DNA of 64,000 bases from TMED88 sp964515335 (GTDB taxonomy: Bacteria > Myxococcota_A > UBA9160 > UBA4427): positions 1-64,000 of the forward strand of contig CAZETS010000013.1 of the NCBI GenBank assembly GCA_964515335.1. Reading direction: 5' to 3'. The position numbers and the translations under genes are program-made. Of the stretch, positions 43,265 to 52,852 are shown one piece after another. A model generated the notes under the pieces. The model worked only from the letters and a program-made list of their open reading frames with translations, was not told the DNA's origin and ran no database searches. The stretch's first letter is position 1; the number at the start of each line of letters is the position of its first letter.

Positions 43265-44512
43265 CTAGTCGCGCTGCTCGGCGGTCACGTCGAAGTAGTC
43301 GACGTAGCGCTTCACCCGGGCGCGCTCCTCTTCGAGGTCGAGGCCCGTGTCCGCGAAGGTGTGGCGGTGGCGGCCGTCGCGGTCGCTCGGGTTGCGGGCC
43401 ACGTAGTCGCGCATCGCCTGCTCGACGTCCGGTCGCAGCTCGAGGTCGAAGCGGTCGTACATCTCACACACGGTGGCGATCGGGTCGCGCATGAAGCGGT
43501 CGAAGTGCAGGTCGACGACGCGGGACTCGGGGACGCGGCCGCTCTGTCGGAAGTCGACGGATCGTTCGTAGGCGCGCTGCAGCCAGTCCGACCACTCGCG
43601 CGCGACCTCGCCGTGGTCGATGTCGTCGCTGCACATCTTGCGCAACACGCACTCCAGGCTCGAGAGCGACGAGACGATCGCGATCGGATCGCGGTGGGTC
43701 TGCACCAGGCAGGCATCGGGGTATTCGTCCAACAGCGCGTCGAGGCACCAGAGATGCCCGGGCGACTTCACGACCCAGCGCTCGGCCGGGCAACGCCACC
43801 CGAGCAGCTGCAGGAAGCGGCGGTGCGTCCGGTAGGCGGGCGCCATGGCGGCTTCGTCGAGCAGCCAGCGCGTGTAGCCGGTGACGCGCCACTGGGCGGT
43901 GAAGATCAAGCTGCGAGCGTCGCTCGCGACGATCCGCACGCACTCCTGGGGCAGCTCGGCTCCCATCCGGTGCATGCGCTTGAAGTCGGGGAGGAGCGAC
44001 TCGCTCTTGTCGAGCTGCGCCTGGCAGTCGGCGATGCGCGGGTCGTTCGTGTAGCCGTCCCGTTCGGGCGGAGGGAAGGGCGCGTCGCACTCCCAGGTGA
44101 GGGGGACGCGGTTGGCCGGGTCGAGCATCAGCAGCTCGTGGAGGATCGTCGTGCCCGTGCGCCCCTGACCGACGATGAAGATCGGGCCGCGCACCGGCTC
44201 GGCGGAGATCTCGGGGTGCCGGGCGTGCCAGTCGTCGAGCTGCAGGCGGTTGCCGATCACGTTCGTGAGGTCGGCGCGCGCGATCAGGCGGCCCATGGTC
44301 GACAGCGCCGCGTCCTCCTCGAGAGAGCGTGTGAGCCGACCGAGGCCGACTCGGGTGTCGGCAGGCAGCGCGCCGTCGAGGCCCGTCGCCCGCCGGGCGG
44401 CCGCCTCGAGCGAGTCGGCGTCGAGTCCGCCCGGGCGCAGGCCGATCGCGGCCAGGGCGGCGCCGGCGTGGTTGAATAGCCTCGGCAGCAGGGGCAGGCT
44501 GGGCACTTCCAT
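43265..44512 (-). CDS. Sulfotransferase family protein
   Basis: 415 aa. The 5'-phosphosulfate-binding loop is FIVGQGRTGTTILHELLMLD (about 112-131), followed by PLTWECDAPFPPP, and the 3'-phosphate region by VQTHRDPIAIVSSLSSL. It transfers sulfate from PAPS to a hydroxyl, probably of a lipid or glycan. N-terminal ~100 residues are a helical extension. ATG at 44512. Convergent with valS (12-base gap) and divergent from a TetR regulator across an AT-rich control region, so regulation by that protein is likely. Confidence 0.9.
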   Translation of the reverse strand: MEVPSLPLLPRLFNHAGAALAAIGLRPGGLDADSLEAAARRATGLDGALPADTRVGLGRLTRSLEEDAALSTMGRLIARADLTNVIGNRLQLDDWHARHPEISAEPVRGPIFIVGQGRTGTTILHELLMLDPANRVPLTWECDAPFPPPERDGYTNDPRIADCQAQLDKSESLLPDFKRMHRMGAELPQECVRIVASDARSLIFTAQWRVTGYTRWLLDEAAMAPAYRTHRRFLQLLGWRCPAERWVVKSPGHLWCLDALLDEYPDACLVQTHRDPIAIVSSLSSLECVLRKMCSDDIDHGEVAREWSDWLQRAYERSVDFRQSGRVPESRVVDLHFDRFMRDPIATVCEMYDRFDLELRPDVEQAMRDYVARNPSDRDGRHRHTFADTGLDLEEERARVKRYVDYFDVTAEQRD

Positions 44513-44657
44513 CGCGGTCTCCGGGTTGGCTCGGGTTGGGGTTCTGCCACGCCCGTGCTGACTCGTCCAGTCGATGCGAGCAATCTGTCCGATTCACAAA
44601 AATCAAAAACAATCAATGATCCATAGAATATAAAAATGGAGTCTGTATAGTTATCTT
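44513..44657. promoter_or_regulatory. AT-rich divergent control region of sulfotransferase and TetR genes
   Basis: The most AT-rich stretch of the window (about 44590-44657). It holds an inverted repeat TCCAT-N11-ATGGA (44620-44640) that could be the TetR operator, and a near-consensus -10 TATAGT (44646-44651) ending 6 bases before the TetR ATG. No ribosome site precedes that ATG, so the TetR mRNA is probably leaderless and starts at or next to the ATG. Confidence 0.55.
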
Positions 44658-45344
44658 ATGGGGCACCGGATCGACAAGCAGCGTCGTCAGCGCGCCGAGA
44701 TCATCGCGAACACGATCGCATTGTCGCGGGAAGTCGGGCCGGAGGCCGTCCGGGTGCGCGACGTCGTCGCGCGCTCCAACATCAGCGACGCGACTTTCTT
44801 CAACTATTTCGCGGGCAAGGACGCCGTCCTCCGCGAGTGGCTGGAAGACCTGGTCGACGAGACCCTACGCGCTGCCGGTTCCAGCGGCGCCGAGCCCGGC
44901 GCGCAGCGACGAGGGCTGCGAAGAGCGCTCCGCGCGCTCGCCGCCGACCTGGCCGTCCACGCCGCCGCAGACACCAGGACCTTCGCGTACGCGCTCGATG
45001 CGGCCCGTTTCGTGGCGCTCGCCGACGAGTCGGAAACCCTCGCCCGCGGCCGCCCCAGGCGCGCGAACTCCGCGCTCGAGCTGGTCGAGGACGCACGGGC
45101 GCGGGGCGAGATTCGCGCGGACGTGCCCGCGTACGAGGTCGCCGGGATGCTGCGCGCCGTGGTCCTGGCGGCCCTCGCCAACGGGCTGCGCGGCTCGCCG
45201 CTGCCCGCCCGTGAGCTGGCCGCGCGCGTGAGGGCCGCCGCCGACGTGCTGCTCGACGGCCTGCGCAAGCGCAACGAGCGCGTGCGGGCCCCCGGCCGTG
45301 CGGCCCGGGCGCCGGCGCCGGCTACCGGGCCTGCTGGTAGCTGA
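44658..45344 (+). CDS. TetR-family transcriptional regulator
   Basis: 228 aa. The N-terminal HTH is clear: RAEIIANTIALSREVGPEAV and VRDVVARSNISDATFFNYFA with GKDAVLREWLEDL. The C-terminal ligand domain is generic and helical. It probably represses itself and the divergent sulfotransferase gene through the dyad in the AT-rich intergenic region. Pro/Ala/Arg-rich tail. Its 3' end overlaps the convergent lipoprotein gene by 23 bases. Confidence 0.92.
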   Translation: MGHRIDKQRRQRAEIIANTIALSREVGPEAVRVRDVVARSNISDATFFNYFAGKDAVLREWLEDLVDETLRAAGSSGAEPGAQRRGLRRALRALAADLAVHAAADTRTFAYALDAARFVALADESETLARGRPRRANSALELVEDARARGEIRADVPAYEVAGMLRAVVLAALANGLRGSPLPARELAARVRAAADVLLDGLRKRNERVRAPGRAARAPAPATGPAGS

Positions 45345-45993
45345 ACGCCTCCACGGCCAGCACCTCGCCGTCGGGCGCGACGACCGACACCGACCAGTCG
45401 CCCACCTGCTCGGGCTGCAGCCGCTTGCTCGACCACACCCGCCAGCGCTCGCCGCGCACCTCGAAGGGCACTTCGGCGGTCACCTCTCCCATGTACTCCC
45501 AGCGGTGGATCACGGTCGCTCCGCCGAGGTCGCGCAGGTCGGAGTAGAAGAGGATCTCGCGCACATCGTTGCCGAGGAACGTCACGGCGTCGACCGGCTC
45601 GTGGTTCTCGACGCCGGTCGTGAACTGCACGAGCGCCACGTGCGGGACGCGGCCGTCGGCGGGGGCGAGCGCCGGCGGGCTCGTCGCGGGGGGCGGCTCG
45701 TCCGCTGCGGGGCTCGGCGGCGCGGGGGCGTCCGTGCTCTGTGGCAGCGCTGCGTCGTCGGGCGCCGGCTCGCTCGTCGTGCCGACCTCGGCGGGTGGCG
45801 CCGGCTCGCTCGTTGTGCGGACCTCGACGGGTGGCGTCGGCTCGACTTCGGGGGGCGGCGCCTGCGCGGTGGCTGCCTGATCGGCCGGCCCGGGCGCGGC
45901 CGCGGTGGTTTCGCCGTCGCTCGCGCAGCCGGATCCGATCCACAGAGCGGCTGCGGCGACCGCCAGCCGCCGCCAGCCCGATGCCAGGCGCAT
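45322..45993 (-). CDS. DUF2914-domain lipoprotein
   Basis: 223 aa. A lipobox (WIGSGC, Cys23) is followed by a long Pro/Ala/Glu-rich linker (about 30-110) with an internal repeat (EVRTTSEPAPP, EVGTTSEPAPD). The C-terminal DUF2914 domain reads ALVQFTTGVENHEPVDAVTF, VIHRWEYMGEV, then WRVWSSKRLQPEQVGDWSVS. DUF2914 is a beta-domain of unknown role, frequent in proteobacterial envelope proteins. Start ATG at 45993 with AGGAG upstream. The linker length suggests reach through the periplasm. Confidence 0.86.
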   Translation of the reverse strand: MRLASGWRRLAVAAAALWIGSGCASDGETTAAAPGPADQAATAQAPPPEVEPTPPVEVRTTSEPAPPAEVGTTSEPAPDDAALPQSTDAPAPPSPAADEPPPATSPPALAPADGRVPHVALVQFTTGVENHEPVDAVTFLGNDVREILFYSDLRDLGGATVIHRWEYMGEVTAEVPFEVRGERWRVWSSKRLQPEQVGDWSVSVVAPDGEVLAVEAFSYQQAR

Positions 45994-46096
45994 TTGCTGT
46001 CTCCTCGATTTCGCGTTCGGCGTGATGCGAGCGCCAGTATGCGGGAGCCGCCGCCGGCGCGCTGCCGCGTCGCGCGCGCGGCTACACTCGCCGCCC

Positions 46097-46705
46097 ATGG
46101 AGATGATCCTCGTCCGTCACGGTCTGCCCGTCCGCCGCGTCTCCGAGGACGGCACGCCCGCCGACCCGCCGCTCTCGGAGACGGGCCGCGCCCAGGCCGA
46201 GGCGGCAGCGGACTGGCTCGCCAGAGAGCCGATCGATCGCATCTACGCCAGTCCCCTGCGCCGGGCCCGCGAAACCGCCGAGCCCCTCGCCAAGCGGCTC
46301 GGCCTCGAGATCGAGCTCGATCCGCGCATCGCCGAGTACGACCGCGACTCGGACACCTACGTGCCCCTCGAAGAGCTTCGCGAGCTCGACTACGAGGCCT
46401 GGCGCGACTTCATGAGCCGCGGCTATCCCGAGGGCATGGACCTCGAGGACTTCCGCCACGGGGTCGTCACGGCCTGCGACGAGATCATTCGCACGAACGG
46501 CGGCCGGCGTGTCGTGGTGGTGTGTCACGGGGGTGTGATCAACACCTGGGCTTCCCACGTCGTCGGGCTCGGCTTCAAGCTCTTCTTCAATCCGGGCTAC
46601 ACGTCGATCAACCGCTTCCTCGGATCGAGCGACGGCGTGCGCAGCGTCGGCAGCCTCAACGAGGTGCCGCATCTGCGGTCCGTCCGGCCCGATGCGCCCG
46701 CATGA
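46097..46705 (+). CDS. Histidine phosphatase family protein
   Basis: 202 aa. The phosphoglycerate-mutase-like RHG motif (Arg7-His8-Gly9; MEMILVRHGLPV), Arg in ASPLRRARETA, Glu80 and second His144 (VVVVCHGGVINTWA) are all present. It hydrolyses a small phosphate ester; broad-specificity members of the family are common. The ATG has no ribosome site but TACACT ends 8 bases upstream (possible leaderless start). 7 bases before the LOG-family gene. Confidence 0.92.
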   Translation: MEMILVRHGLPVRRVSEDGTPADPPLSETGRAQAEAAADWLAREPIDRIYASPLRRARETAEPLAKRLGLEIELDPRIAEYDRDSDTYVPLEELRELDYEAWRDFMSRGYPEGMDLEDFRHGVVTACDEIIRTNGGRRVVVVCHGGVINTWASHVVGLGFKLFFNPGYTSINRFLGSSDGVRSVGSLNEVPHLRSVRPDAPA

Positions 46706-46712
46706 GGGCGCG

Positions 46713-47294
46713 ATGAAGCGGGTCTGCGTCTTCCTGGGATCGAGCCACGGCAGCCGCCCCGAGTACGCCGATGCGGCCCGCGAGCTCGGCGCCGAGCTCG
46801 CGAAGCGCGGCCTCGAGCTCGTCTACGGCGGCGGGGACGTCGGGCTGATGGGTGTACTCGCTGACGCCGTGCTCGAGGCGCGCGGGCACGTGATCGGCGT
46901 GATCCCCGAGGCGCTCGTCGCCCGGGAGGTCGTCCACCGCGGGCTGCCCGATCTGCGCGTCGTGCGCTCGATGCACGAGCGCAAGGCGACGATGGCCGAT
47001 CTCGCCGATGCGTTCGTGACACTGCCGGGTGGTCTCGGCACCTTCGAGGAGTGCTTCGAGATCCTCACCTGGGCACAGCTCGGCATGCACCGGAAGCCCT
47101 GCGGCCTGCTGGACGTCGGCGGCTACTTCCGGGCCCTGCAGGCGATGCTCGGGCATGCGGCCGAGGAGGGCTTCCTGCGCGCCGAGCACCTCGAGCTGCT
47201 CGCGGTGGCGGACACGCCCGCGGCGCTGCTCGACGCCTTCGCGTCGCACCGCCCGCCCGACACCGAGAAGTGGCTCGACCGCGACACGGTCTGA
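46713..47294 (+). CDS. LOG-family nucleoside-monophosphate phosphoribohydrolase (TIGR00730-like)
   Basis: 193 aa. The Rossmann-like fold has the family motif PGGLGTFEE (105-113) with Glu112, and Arg90 in MHERKATM. The family removes ribose 5-phosphate from AMP-type nucleotides or cytokinin precursors; bacterial members are often annotated as lysine-decarboxylase-like in error. GAGGG about 5 bases before the ATG. Cotranscribed with the histidine phosphatase, which could act on a released phosphate ester. Confidence 0.92.
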   Translation: MKRVCVFLGSSHGSRPEYADAARELGAELAKRGLELVYGGGDVGLMGVLADAVLEARGHVIGVIPEALVAREVVHRGLPDLRVVRSMHERKATMADLADAFVTLPGGLGTFEECFEILTWAQLGMHRKPCGLLDVGGYFRALQAMLGHAAEEGFLRAEHLELLAVADTPAALLDAFASHRPPDTEKWLDRDTV

Positions 47295-47350
47295 TCGCGC
47301 CTCGCCCGGATCGGTCGTCCCCCACGGCGACGCGCAGCAAGCCCGCAGCG

Positions 47351-47366
47351 CCGGACGGAAGTCCGG
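47351..47366 (+). terminator. Hairpin after the LOG-family gene
   Basis: CCGGAC-GGAA-GTCCGG, a 6-bp perfect stem with a GNRA-type tetraloop, 57 bases after the stop and about 64 bases before the next start. Terminator or mRNA-stabilising structure. Confidence 0.45.
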
Positions 47367-47429
47367 TTCGGCCGGGCCGGGCGCGGCGGCCGGTTCAAGC
47401 CCTGCGCCGAACCGGGCGAAGAGCAGGGC

Positions 47430-48737
47430 GTGGTGCTTCCTCGACATCAGGCCCTACGCCGGAAAGCGTCGCTCGCGATGCGCGGCGGCGACTACCTGGC
47501 GGCGCTGCGCATCTACGAAGAGCTCGAGGGGCTCGAGCCCGCCGACCCGACGTGGCCCGAGCGACGCGCGGGCGCGTATCACGAGCTCGGGCGCCGCGAG
47601 GAGGAGCTCGCCTGCCTGCGGCGGAGCCTCGAGCTGCTGATCGATCAGGGGCAGGTGCTGGCCGCCATTGCGACCTGCAAGCTGGTCCTCGAGATCGCGC
47701 CCGACGACCCCGCCACCCTCGACCGTCTGCACCTGCTCTACGCCGAGCCCGTCGTCGCGGCGCAAGCGGGCGGCGCCGAGCCGCCGTGCGCGGACGCGGG
47801 CGTGGCCGTGCCGAGTGACAGCGATGCCCCGCTCGCCGCGCTCGAGCTGACCGAGGTGATCCCCGAGTCGCGGGCGGTGCGGCTCGGCGAGGGCGACGGC
47901 GCCGGCATCGCCGAGATCCCCCTCGAAGGGGGCGGTGAGCCGAGCGCGCTCGACGAGCTGTGCCGCACGCCGCTCTTCGGCTCGCTCGACGTCACGACCC
48001 TGCACCGGCTCGTCTCGCAGGTGCAGGTGATCCGGCTCCCCGCCGGCGCGACACTCTTTCGCGAAGGCGACCGGGCCAACACGCTCTACGTCGTCGTCGA
48101 CGGCGCCGTCGTGCCGGTCGCCGAGGGGCCGCCGCGCACCCGGATGGCCGTGCTCGAGAAAGGCGCGTTCTTCGGCGAGATCGGTCTCGTCACCAACCAG
48201 CCGCGCAACGCCAGCATCGAGGCGTTGGTCGACACGCGCCTGCTCGCGATCGAGCGCAAGGTGATGTGGTCGCTGATCCGCGAGCGCGGCGAAGTCTCGA
48301 AGACGCTGCTGCGCTTCCTGCGCGAGCGGCTGATCGACCGCACGCTGCGCACGCATCCGTTCTTTGCGCCCTTTCCCCGAGCCGACCTCGACGCGCTGGC
48401 GGGTCGCTTCCGTTTTCTCGAGATACGGGACGGTGCGGCGGTGGTCGAGCAGGGGCTGGCGAGCGACGGGCTGTTCGTGCTGCTCGCCGGCTCGCTGGTG
48501 GTGGTCGACGCCGAGCACGAAAAGCACCTCGGCCGGCTAGAGCCCGGCGACGTATTCGGCGGGATCCCGATCATCCGCGACGCCGCCGCGGCCGCGAGCG
48601 TCTCCGCGCTGGGCAAGTGCTGGGTGCTGGCCCTCGAGGCGGACTGTCTGCGCGGCATCCTCGCGGGACGGCCGGGTCCGAAGGACGACCTGATCGCGCG
48701 GCTGGACGCTGCCGGCGACGGCGGCCCGGTCGTCTGA
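47430..48737 (+). CDS. TPR protein with two cyclic-nucleotide-binding domains
   Basis: 435 aa. Residues ~10-110 are TPR-like (YLAALRIYEELEGLEPADPT and ACLRRSLELLIDQGQVLAAI). Two CNMP domains follow: first ~175-290 (LFGSLDVTTLHRLVSQVQVI and KGAFFGEIGLVTNQPRNASI, a good phosphate-binding cassette), second ~300-420 (RLEPGDVFGGIPIIRD), whose cassette is degenerate. There is no DNA-binding domain, so it probably acts through protein contacts. Start GTG at 47430; a GTG directly after it is an alternative. Confidence 0.87.
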   Translation: MVLPRHQALRRKASLAMRGGDYLAALRIYEELEGLEPADPTWPERRAGAYHELGRREEELACLRRSLELLIDQGQVLAAIATCKLVLEIAPDDPATLDRLHLLYAEPVVAAQAGGAEPPCADAGVAVPSDSDAPLAALELTEVIPESRAVRLGEGDGAGIAEIPLEGGGEPSALDELCRTPLFGSLDVTTLHRLVSQVQVIRLPAGATLFREGDRANTLYVVVDGAVVPVAEGPPRTRMAVLEKGAFFGEIGLVTNQPRNASIEALVDTRLLAIERKVMWSLIRERGEVSKTLLRFLRERLIDRTLRTHPFFAPFPRADLDALAGRFRFLEIRDGAAVVEQGLASDGLFVLLAGSLVVVDAEHEKHLGRLEPGDVFGGIPIIRDAAAAASVSALGKCWVLALEADCLRGILAGRPGPKDDLIARLDAAGDGGPVV

Positions 48738-48803
48738 CCCGGCCGCGCTAGACTCGCTCGCGCGCCGCGCGGGCTCGACGTCGCGCGGCGGGGAGAGCCG
48801 GTC

Positions 48804-49625
48804 GTGCTGCAGGCAGCGGGCAACGGCGGGAAACGCAGTGGGCGCAGTGCGCGCAACGGGCGCAACGGTCTTGGCTGCGTGCTGGCGCTGGTAACGATGC
48901 TGGCACTCGGGCCGAGCGCCACCGGCTGTCGTTACCCGGGCCCCGGCTGGACGCCCGACGTCTCCGGGTTCGAGGGCGTGGCGGGGGACCAGAGGAGGCA
49001 GGCCCTCTACCCCGTCCGTTACTCGGGCTTCGCCCGCGCCTGGATCAGGCCCGGCGAGCACTTCGCGGCGTACCGCACGCTGCTGGTCGCGCCACCGACG
49101 ATCACGTTCGAGCGTGAGCCGACGCACGAAGACAGCTGGCTGCTCGTCGAAGGCGGCTATCCCAGCCAGCCCAACTTCGCGCTCTCCGAGCAGCAGCTGC
49201 AGGACTTCGGTCGCTATCTCGTCGAGGAGTTTCGCGCCGAGCTCGGGGCGAGCGCGCAGTTCGAGCTGGTCGACGAGCCCGCCGCCGACACGCTCGTCGT
49301 CGTTCCCTCGGTGGTCGATCTCGTGATGTTCGTGCCGCTCGGCGCGCTGCCCGGAGGCGAACAGGTGATCACGCGCCGCACCGCGGAGATGACCCTGGTG
49401 GTCGACCTCGTCGACGCGCGCAGCCGCGAGGTGATCGCGCGTGTGACCGAGCGCCGCGACGCCGTCGCGTCGGGCGCATCGGGCGTCGGGCCGTCCTATT
49501 CGAGCACGACCTCGGCGAACGCCGCGGCCCTGCGGAGCACCTTCCGCCGCTGGGCGGCGATCCTTCGGGATCGCCTCGGCGCAACACGCGCGCGCGCGTC
49601 GTCTACAGGCTCTTCTCCCAGCTGA
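48804..49625 (+). CDS. DUF3313-type lipoprotein
   Basis: 273 aa. A hydrophobic signal ends in the lipobox PSATGC (Cys42). The mature part contains YRTLLVAPPTITFE, a central helix (LQDFGRYLVEEFRAELGASA) and beta strands (TLVVVPSVVDLVMF and AEMTLVVDLVDARSREVIAR), the layout of DUF3313 envelope lipoproteins. GGGGAG precedes the GTG start; TAGACT at 48749-48754 is a possible -10. The 3' end overlaps the convergent outer-membrane protein gene by 23 bases. Confidence 0.83.
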   Translation: MLQAAGNGGKRSGRSARNGRNGLGCVLALVTMLALGPSATGCRYPGPGWTPDVSGFEGVAGDQRRQALYPVRYSGFARAWIRPGEHFAAYRTLLVAPPTITFEREPTHEDSWLLVEGGYPSQPNFALSEQQLQDFGRYLVEEFRAELGASAQFELVDEPAADTLVVVPSVVDLVMFVPLGALPGGEQVITRRTAEMTLVVDLVDARSREVIARVTERRDAVASGASGVGPSYSSTTSANAAALRSTFRRWAAILRDRLGATRARASSTGSSPS

Positions 49626-51183
49626 GAGCGAGCCCGGCGTTGAGCCGTGTCGGGAAGTTGTCGTAGGTGGTTGTTCCGGTGCGGATCAGCTCGTCGGCGA
49701 ACGATCCGGCCGCCGAGGCGTCGATGCGGAAGCTGCCGAACCGGAGCCCGAAGCCGCCCGTCATCGCCCAGTCCTGGTTGACGGTGCCGGACACGTTGTT
49801 GTAGCCGCCCACCCGAAGCGCCAGGTCGACGTGCCGGCCGAACGGAATCACGTACTCGGCGCCGAGCGAGACGAACCGCGATCTCACGTTGCGCAGCGCG
49901 ATGATCTCGTTCTCGGTCAGGTCGACGTCGAAGGCGAGCGTCAGGTTGCGGACCGGCACGAGCGCCAGGCCCGCCCGCACCTGCGCGTCGACCGTGAGCG
50001 ACGTGATCCCGAGCTGGGGCACGAACGAGACTTCGAAATCGGGGCTGTTGACGTTGCGCGCCATCACGCCGAACTGCATCCAGCTCGTCGGCCGGTACGA
50101 GACGCCGATGTCCAGCCCGAAGGCGTGGCTGACTTCGCTGTTGTCGAGGTTGAGGAGGTCGGTCACGACGCCGCCGGCACCGGTCGCGTCGTTGTAGGGA
50201 AAGAACTTGATGAAGGTGACGCCCAGCATGTACTTCGGCACGACCGACAGCGCGAACTTCTCGTGCACGTAGGTGTCGAGGATCCTGCGTGTGGTGCCGG
50301 TGGTCTTGCGCAGGAACGGAACCGGCAGCTTGACCGCGTACGAGAACGCGAACTCCTGCACGCTGAGGCCGGCCGCCAGCGCACCGGTCTCGTTGCCGGC
50401 GAGCGCTCCGCTGGCCGCGTCGACGAGGCCGGTGGCGAGCTGCTGGACACGCGGGTCGTTGGTGTCGGCTCCGGCCTGCTCGAGGAGGAATACGAGGTGG
50501 CCGCCCTGGGGCTGGGTGAGGGGCGGGGTGAGGCCGCCCGCCGACGCCAGAGCGACCTGATCGCCCAGCGCCACGTTCACCGGAGTCACGCAGTCCGCCG
50601 GTACCGTGGCGCAAGTCCCGAGCAGGTCGACGGCGATTCCGCCGAGCGCGACATTGGCGATGTCGGTGTTCGGGAAGACCGTCCCGTCGCTGATCGACAG
50701 CGCCGAGAATCCGAAGCTGCCGACGCGCCCCGCGAGGCCCAGAGCCGCGCCGACGTGGACGTTCTCGCCCCGGGTCCCGTAGGCGGCAAACTGGCTGAGC
50801 AGGCTCGCGATGCCGCCGGACTGGGCGTTGGTGAGCGGAACGCCCGGACAGACCGGCGCGCATTCGAAGACGCTCTGCGCGGTGGTGTCGAGCTGGTCGT
50901 AGGCGACCAGCATCTCCGACAGCCGCTGGAGCGCATCGTTCTCGATGCTGCCGTTGGCCGTGATCGGGAGGTGCACCCCCCAGCCCTTCTGGAAGGCCAG
51001 GTTGGCCGGATTCCAGTAGTTGGCAGTGCTGTCGCTCGTGTGAGCGACGCCGGCGCCGCCCATCGCCTGCTGCCTGGCGCCGACGAAGTTCCAGGGCGAG
51101 GCGGCGGCGCTGCTCGAGAGGCCGACGCACGAGAGGACCGCGCAAACGATCGCTCGTGCGGGACGGAGCCGACGCGTGTTCAT
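49603..51183 (-). CDS. TraF/FadL-like outer-membrane beta-barrel protein
   Basis: 526 aa. A signal peptide ends near SSSAAAS; it is followed by the hallmark NFVGARQQAMGGAGVA and YWNPANLAFQKG seen in FadL-type transporters and TraF-like (PF13729-type) proteins. Later repeats of amphipathic strands fit a beta-barrel (ARNVNSPDFEVSF, LRVGGYNNVS). No conjugation genes are nearby, so the TraF name should not imply transfer; uptake of hydrophobic compounds fits the surrounding acyl-CoA genes. Strong GGGAGGACC ribosome site. 107 bases after the first M48 gene. Confidence 0.86.
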   Translation of the reverse strand: MNTRRLRPARAIVCAVLSCVGLSSSAAASPWNFVGARQQAMGGAGVAHTSDSTANYWNPANLAFQKGWGVHLPITANGSIENDALQRLSEMLVAYDQLDTTAQSVFECAPVCPGVPLTNAQSGGIASLLSQFAAYGTRGENVHVGAALGLAGRVGSFGFSALSISDGTVFPNTDIANVALGGIAVDLLGTCATVPADCVTPVNVALGDQVALASAGGLTPPLTQPQGGHLVFLLEQAGADTNDPRVQQLATGLVDAASGALAGNETGALAAGLSVQEFAFSYAVKLPVPFLRKTTGTTRRILDTYVHEKFALSVVPKYMLGVTFIKFFPYNDATGAGGVVTDLLNLDNSEVSHAFGLDIGVSYRPTSWMQFGVMARNVNSPDFEVSFVPQLGITSLTVDAQVRAGLALVPVRNLTLAFDVDLTENEIIALRNVRSRFVSLGAEYVIPFGRHVDLALRVGGYNNVSGTVNQDWAMTGGFGLRFGSFRIDASAAGSFADELIRTGTTTYDNFPTRLNAGLALSWEKSL

Positions 51184-51290
51184 GCGGTCCTCCCTGGCGA
51201 GCCGGTCGGGGCTCGATACGAAATCTATCGACCCTTCGGCTCCAGCGCTTGAAGGGGGACGGAATATTCGTGGCCGGGACGTGACGCCCG

Positions 51291-52778
51291 TCACCCGCGA
51301 GCTTCGCCCTCGGGCGGCGCCGGTCTGCGGGGCGGCTGGGGGACGTACGCCTCGGCGAGCCCGATCTTCACGAGCCGGCCCTCCTCGAGGCGCGAGTTGA
51401 TGAAGAGATCGTTCAGGACCGCCGTGGTGCCGAGGGGCAGGGCGTTTCCCGTACGAATACTGAGCATCTCGAGGGTCTCGCCCGGCTGCGCCCGGACGAC
51501 GTGTAGACGGGTGATCTCGAAGGACGCCTTCTCCTCGTCGGTGAGCGGGCGGAAGCTTCGCACCACGGCGCGCCCGCGTCCCTCGAACTTCCGCACGTCC
51601 GCGGCCCGGGCGACCATGTCGATGCGGTAAACGAAGCCGCGGTAGGCGAGGAAGGTGACGAGCGCACCGCTCTTGACGGCGCCCGCCTCCACCTCGAGCC
51701 GATAGGCGGGGTGGTCGCCGACCACGATCGGCTGCTCGCGCTTCACCTTGCCCCGGGCCTGTCGCAGCTCTCCCTGGATGAACTGCCGGGCGGCCGCCTG
51801 CGGGTCGTCGCCCGGACCCGAGAGGCGCAGCGCGACGAAGGCCTTGCCGCTCGGCTCGACCGCGCCCACGGCGTCGCGCGTGTTCACCAGCTGCCAGCCG
51901 TCGGGGAAGCGCAGGCTGAAGTCCATGTCGCGGTGCAGGAATCGTTCGCCCTCGAAGATTCCCTCCTTCGGGTCGTGGCCGATCACGATGCCCTCGAGCC
52001 GGCTCAGGTAGTCGGCCTGCGACCCCGCGATGCCCTTGCGTCTGTTCCACTGGATGCTCTGCGCACGGTTTGCCGAGGTGGCGGCGCGCTCGGGCGTGGG
52101 CGGGTGGCTGTCGAAGAAGCCGGGCAGGCGCGAGATGCCCATCATGTTGCGCTCCATCGCGCTCATGTCCTGGAGGAAGCGCGCCATGCCCATCGGGTCC
52201 CAGCCGGCGCGCGCCGCGAGGATCTGTCCGCCGCGGTCGGCGTCCCGTTCCTGGTCGCGGCTGTAGGCGGCGAGCTGACCGGCGCGCATGTAGCCGATGG
52301 AGAGCGGGTTGAGGCGCCGGCCGTACTCCTGGCGGCCCGCCGTGTGTCGCTCGGCGGCGTGGGTGATCTCGTGGCCGATCACACCGGCGAGCTCGTCCTC
52401 GGAGTTGGCCAGCGCCAGCAGTCCGCGCGACACGTAGATGTAGCCGCCGGGCAGGGCGAACGCGTTCGGCTCGGCCTGATCGACGATGTGGAAGCTGTAC
52501 TCGAACGGCCGACGCGGCGCGAAAGGCACCATGCGCTGGCCGATCGCCGTCACGTACTCGACCAGGGCCGGGTCGTCGACGATGCCCATCTGGGCCGCCA
52601 TGTCGGCGGCGGCCTGCTCGCCGAGGCGGGCGTCGGCGAAGTCGGTGTCGAGCAGGACCTGCTTGCCCTTCTTGTTGGCCCCGCCGCCCCCGCAGCCGAG
52701 CAGCATCGAAAGGGCGAGGGCCAGCGCCAGGGCGCGCCAGGCGGTGAAGCGCAGAACGGCGGGTACGGCGGTCGTCAT
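51291..52778 (-). CDS. M48 zinc metalloprotease lipoprotein (paralogue 1)
   Basis: 495 aa. A lipobox (LLGC, Cys29) is followed by an M48 domain with HEITH (His136-Glu137...His140) and the third ligand region SRDQERDADRGG, as in BepA/LoiP-type periplasmic proteases for outer-membrane protein quality control. A second half of ~230 residues is shared with the paralogue at 57171 (FLHRDMDFSLRFPDGWQLVN) and ends in a LysM-like block (ETLEMLSIRTGN). The start ATG at 52778 lies divergent from a kinase-like gene across a 149-base gap. Confidence 0.92.
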   Translation of the reverse strand: MTTAVPAVLRFTAWRALALALALSMLLGCGGGGANKKGKQVLLDTDFADARLGEQAAADMAAQMGIVDDPALVEYVTAIGQRMVPFAPRRPFEYSFHIVDQAEPNAFALPGGYIYVSRGLLALANSEDELAGVIGHEITHAAERHTAGRQEYGRRLNPLSIGYMRAGQLAAYSRDQERDADRGGQILAARAGWDPMGMARFLQDMSAMERNMMGISRLPGFFDSHPPTPERAATSANRAQSIQWNRRKGIAGSQADYLSRLEGIVIGHDPKEGIFEGERFLHRDMDFSLRFPDGWQLVNTRDAVGAVEPSGKAFVALRLSGPGDDPQAAARQFIQGELRQARGKVKREQPIVVGDHPAYRLEVEAGAVKSGALVTFLAYRGFVYRIDMVARAADVRKFEGRGRAVVRSFRPLTDEEKASFEITRLHVVRAQPGETLEMLSIRTGNALPLGTTAVLNDLFINSRLEEGRLVKIGLAEAYVPQPPRRPAPPEGEARG

Positions 52779-52852
52779 GCGAGCCCGACCGTACCACGTC
52801 CGGCCCGCGACCGGCCGCCGCGGCGGCGATTCGCGGCCGATGGGCCGGCGAT